Source: Hydractinia symbiolongicarpus (Eukaryota > Cnidaria > Hydrozoa > Anthoathecata > Hydractiniidae). Taken from it: 64,000 bases of DNA. The notes under the pieces were generated by a model. The model searched no databases. It saw nothing but the letters and a program-made list of their open reading frames with translations, and was not told the origin of the DNA. Made by a program: the position numbers and the translations under genes. Positions 59,966-64,000 of this stretch are shown here, one piece after another. The stretch spans positions 10,478,001 through 10,542,000 of the forward strand of contig NC_079884.1 of assembly GCF_029227915.1 (NCBI RefSeq), in the 5' to 3' direction. Each line of letters begins with the position of its first letter. Position 1 is the stretch's first letter.

Positions 59966-60049
59966 CACATAAATATTTTTTTTCGAACTTTTTATGAAAA
60001 TACTTTTAATCTAATGGTCTACACATTTTTATTTTGTTGTTGTTACTGC

Positions 60050-60310
60050 AATGTTTCAGTTAAACGCCCCTTTCATTTAAGCGCCCCTGTCATTTAAACG
60101 CCCTTAAATTAAACGACCTTTCTTAAATTTTAAGTTAGTAGAGGTTAGTAGAGAAGTTAGTAAAGAGAGGCTTCACTTGAAAGCCGCTTCTAATAAATTC
60201 CCCTTTTAAAGCAAGAGTTTATATGAAGGGGAAAATTAGAATTTTAAGAACGCTCTATTAGACACGCCCCTTAAACAAAATAAACGCCCCTCGAATGGCT
60301 CAAATGCCAA
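60050..60310. repeat. Array of AAACGCCCC-type words
   Basis: Within 260 bp the words TTAAACGCCCC, TTTAAGCGCCCC, TTTAAACGCCC, TTAAACGACC and ATAAACGCCCC recur five or more times. Similar words lie near 945, 19755-19850, 20150-20235, 32577, 56318 and 57187. It is a diverged dispersed repeat with no coding sequence. Confidence 0.55.
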
Positions 60311-60997
60311 TGATGTCCCTGTTCGTTTAATCGAAGCGATACGGTATCCTAAGTCACAATACCTTTCTTTGTTGCAGGTCTAAATGTCAACAAATATAAA
60401 AGTTTAAATCAAATTGATAAAGGCAATATTTTTATTAAGATAAGAAATGTTTTCCGTCTAACATTAGTACCAAAAGAACAAAAAAAAGTATAAGTATCAA
60501 AACCTAATACGAAGGCCTTGCTATAAAGAGTCACAAAGTTACTTTATAATAATTCTATATTTTCGTTCGTAAAACGTAACAAACAAAAATTTCTATACAT
60601 GTCTGTGACATTCCATACCAAAAACATAAACAACAAAATATATCATCAACATATTCATACATAACAAAACACAAGACATGGCAACTGGAACATTTCTTCA
60701 CAAGACACCTATCACCTTTGCACCTATCACGACCTTTGCATCTGGACTATAAAACCACATTTGCAACCATGCTTATAAAAAAAGAATGTAGCAAATATGA
60801 AATAAGAAAATGAAAAATTTCATAAATTATTAAACATAAATTTCTCTGCATTTTAAAACGTGATGTAGTATATCTTTTTACCATGTAAGGTAAACTTTTT
60901 CGATATATTATCTGTTCGATATTTCCAAAAATTAATGAAAATGCTTGATTGCTAAGCTTTCACCAATCATCAACCACAATACCAATAACCACGTGAT
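60311..60997. other. 3' UTR of SEC22B (minus) and spacer
   Basis: AT-rich DNA downstream of the SEC22B stop codon. No other gene was seen. Confidence 0.45.
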
Positions 60998-62494
60998 TTA
61001 CAACCACCAATAACGTACATATATAATAAACACAAACAATAAAATTCCCACAGCTGCATACTTGGCATACACTGATCTCAAGTTCAAATATTTCGCATCT
61101 TTTTTGTATTTTTCGCTTTGGAATCTCAACTGGCCTGCTTTATCATCAAGAACTAAAAAATGAACATTGTACTAGTATTTCCTGCAGATCAAACAACAGT
61201 CTAGCAATAACAGAAACAAACATAATTGATCTGAAAGTAGACACATCCAATATAAAAAACAAAATATTTTACCAGACAAATTTTCTCCTCTTTGTAAAAC
61301 ATCATCAATATTTTGGATCATAATTTTTTGAACATCTTGTAATTCATCATTAATTCGGTTTAAATTTCTATTTCTTCCACTACGACCGTCGGAAAACGTC
61401 TTCTTTGCTTTTTGCATATAATTATCTAAAAAAATGAAACACTCTAAAAAAGGTGAAGCTTCTGTTGCAACGAGGAGGCTAAACATTTTGAACATGTATG
61501 AATGTGGATTATGAAACAATATATATGCATAGGTGCACTTATCGAATACTATGTAAAAATTTTTACACAATAAAAAATTTGTCCTCGGTCTACCGAAATT
61601 TGTCCTAAATTTGTATCTGCTATAAAATAAACAAAATTTCGATTTTTTCTTAATAAAATGAAATTCTGAGTTTTAAGACAACATCAACACATAAATGCAT
61701 TGATCACATCAGCCTTAAAAATATATATATATAACCCTTACCGAATTCTATGAAACAATATGGCCTAACCGCTGTTGGAACTTGTCCACCATATTGTGTA
61801 AAAAATTCATTCTGTATATCTTCTAAATAACTGAAAGCTGTTCTCTTTGAAAATGATTTTTCGGTTAATATAAGATAACAAACTCCATTCTCCATACTGT
61901 AACTATAAACAGAAATAATTGCAATTTTAGTTTATTAAGGTTTTAAGTTCTTGTATAAATTCAAATTAGCTGGAAAAAGATATAGAAATTCGATAACACA
62001 TCAGTACCACCTTGAGGGAAGATAAGAATGAAAAAAAAAGAGATTATGAATTTGTCTAATATTTCCAAGTTTGAATTTTGCATTCTTTAAATCAGATGCT
62101 TTGCATTTAGTTTTCTCCATAATCAAGCTGATTTTCTTCAGACAATTGAACAAACAAACACAATAGCCATCGATAGCTATCTTTATTAACTCTACAGTGC
62201 TTATTCGAAATCGTTAATACAGCAACATCAGCAAATTTTGATGTACACATTTTCTCTTCATCCCTATTGTTTCAAAATTCTGCGTGAAAACTTAGTGCAA
62301 GTGAAAATAACAACAAAAAAGGTCACAAAATTCAGCAATGCTAAATAAAACATGTGTCAACATTAACAAAAGGTTTTAACTTACTGAAAAACATAAGGTC
62401 CAGTTTCTATACTACAGCGAGCAGGAGATCGTTCAGTCAATTTTCGAAAGAGATTTTTAGCCTGGCTTTGATATTCTTGAATATTACGACTAGT
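60998..62494 (-). CDS. SEC22B: Vesicle-trafficking R-SNARE SEC22B, first exon outside window or not found
   Basis: Minus-strand exons 62494-62385, 61896-61742, 61425-61273 and 61152-60998 join in frame and give 190 residues, about 25 short of the usual 215 because exon 1 is missing. SEC22B is an R-SNARE of ER-Golgi transport. Seen: longin-domain segments EYQSQAKNLFRKLTERSPAR, MENGVCYLILTEKSFSKR, AFSYLEDIQNEFF and VRPYCFIEFD. The SNARE motif follows (INDELQDVQKIMIQNIDDVL, then QRGENLS with the zero-layer Arg, then LDDKAGQLRFQSEKYKKDAK). The C-terminal membrane anchor is YAAVGILLFVFIIYVRYWWL, ending as this family does. The gene is convergent with the thyroglobulin-domain gene. I looked for the N-terminal exon between 62495 and 64000 and did not find it. 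Confidence 0.93.
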
Positions 62495-64000
62495 CTAAAA
62501 TGCAAGCATACTACAATATACAAACCTGCAACAGAGGACACCCTTGCTACAAAACAAAGAAAGTGGCGATCAGTTTCAAAAATAGTGTGACATTTTCTGA
62601 AAGTGCAAAAATGATCATTTTTAGAGTTTCAGTATCAAATGAAATTTTAGTACGTTGGTCGTTACCACCCTCAACTGACATTTTGATTTCCAAAACACGT
62701 AGTAATTTTGAGGTTACTATCAATAATATAGCTTTTCCTTGTGATAGCAAATACTTGAGAAATAGTGAGGCTACCAGATTGAATTTTTTTTCATGTAAAC
62801 AAATAGACCGACGTCCTACATATACCACATCACATTTTCGAGTATATCTTGAAAACTAGGTAACCTCAAAATGTGCTTCCTTTTTTTAAAAGCTGCACAT
62901 TTTATACACCAAATGTACCTACCTTTTGTAAACAGTAACCTCAAAATTACACTTTGTAGAGAATGAAAAATGGTGACATGTTGAAATGTCACAAAACCCC
63001 CCTTAATTTTTGAAACTAATCTGGCCTTTTTATTTTATTAGAAGTTGAAGATTTGCAATTCTTGTGCAGAATTTTTTTATTCTGCAAAATCATGTAAATG
63101 AAAGTGCTTTTTCAAAATCTAAACACCTTTTTTTCATACATTGACATCTTTTCAGTTTTTTAGTTTATAACCTTGGATTCATTTTAACTGTGTAACTGTC
63201 AATGCTTGTTATATAAGAAGTAAAAAACAGTGATGTGCAATAAGTAGTTCAAAATTCTTGGCACCAATGGAGAATGCCCTTTAGTTTGAAAAAAAAAATT
63301 AAATTCTTAATACATGCTTTAAACACATTTGAAAAGTGGTGACAAAAAAAATTTGACACTAGATTATACTTCATGGATTGTAAGATCCATCAAGTAATGT
63401 TATTTTTCTTTAAAAACAATTTAAAATTCTAAATTCAAAAATTTAAGTGAAAAATAATTTACTATTACATTGTTTTGCCACAGGAAGATTCTTCCTCTTA
63501 TTTGGTGCTATAACCATGAAAATAAATCAGTTTCAAAAAGGAAATGTATATACCTGCAATAATGCAGCGTATTACGTGATTATATACTTAAGCAAACAGC
63601 TCTAGCAATAATCTATCTACTCCCCTGGCTAGATAATGACTATAGGCCATCTCTTAAAATAACTTACAAAAATGCTAGTGAATGAGGAGAGTGTTTGCAC
63701 AGGGTCAAATAAAAAATAGATAAGCTGGAACATCTTTAAGTGGATAAAATTTGGCAAGTATTTAATTTGGCGAATGACCAAAATGGAATATTTGGCGGGG
63801 ATTTAATTTGGCGAATGATAAATTTTAAAAAATTTGGCGAGGATTTAATTTGGCAAATACAAAAAAATGTTTATTTTGGCGGGGATTTATTTTGGCAAAT
63901 GACACAAAGAAATGAATTTTTATGTTTTGAAATGTTTATAAAAAATAAGAACAAACTTATATGTATACACAAGATTTGTTATAGAGTTAAAGATTCTATT
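62495..64000. other. Probable SEC22B intron 1 / upstream DNA
   Basis: AT-rich DNA lacking a recognised coding exon, with a tandem TTTGGCG repeat at its right end. Small open frames overlapping 62500-62859 run antisense to SEC22B and look like chance. Confidence 0.4.
63735..63905. repeat. TTTGGCGGGGATTTAATTTGGC repeat array
   Basis: Four imperfect units of about 40-55 bp each contain TTTGGC(G/A)(A/G)GG and ATTTAATTTGGC(G/A)AATGA. The spacers vary, so it is a degenerate array and not a young satellite. No coding sequence. Confidence 0.65.

Overview
This is AT-rich nuclear DNA from an animal. The genes are split by many GT..AG introns and sit among numerous transposon remnants. The gene set (NOL4, BCAT, TRAPPC2L, DXO, an AGBL2/3-type tubulin carboxypeptidase, SEC22) is metazoan. 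AT-richness, compact introns, a two-domain thyroglobulin type-1 secreted protein, and ISL2EU, Penelope, Helitron and piggyBac relics fit an early-branching animal, most likely a cnidarian. That placement is an inference from memory and was not tested by a search.

Layout. 1-3.2 kb: no gene seen. 3.24-6.47 kb: a decayed ISL2EU (IS4EU)-type DNA transposon with two convergent genes, a SWIM/YqaJ-nuclease protein on + and a THAP/DDE transposase on -. Both have lost their 3' ends to one internal deletion. 6.98-7.34 kb: a GIY-YIG endonuclease fragment of a Penelope-like element. 9.3-14.1 kb: a NOL4-family gene (+, 8 coding exons) whose first exons encode a CENP-B-type helix-turn-helix. 16.2-17.75 kb: an unrecognised coiled-coil gene (-) with two perfect CRE sites upstream. 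17.9-25.4 kb: repeat-rich DNA without a clear gene. 25.4-29.6 kb: branched-chain aminotransferase (+, 13 coding exons). 31.9-32.3 kb: TRAPPC2L (+, one coding exon). 33.9-37.2 kb: DXO/Rai1 decapping exoribonuclease (+, 3 coding exons). 39.1-54.5 kb: AGBL2/3-type cytosolic carboxypeptidase (+, 23 coding exons, 1087 aa), whose introns carry a SINE, Helitron pieces and a 36-bp minisatellite. 56.45-57.17 kb: a piggyBac-type MITE. 57.9-60.0 kb: a secreted protein with two thyroglobulin type-1 domains (+). 61.0-62.5 kb: SEC22B (-), lacking its first exon in this window.

The genes are unrelated housekeeping or regulatory genes and there is no operon-like organisation. Introns keep frame exactly across every junction listed, which is the main support for the gene models. 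The most notable observations are the NOL4 protein with a transposase-like DNA-binding N-terminus, the internally deleted two-gene transposon, and several small non-autonomous elements whose exact ends can be read (Helitron, piggyBac MITE, tRNA-derived SINE, and an element with long terminal repeats and an internal satellite). I saw no convincing wholly new multi-gene system.
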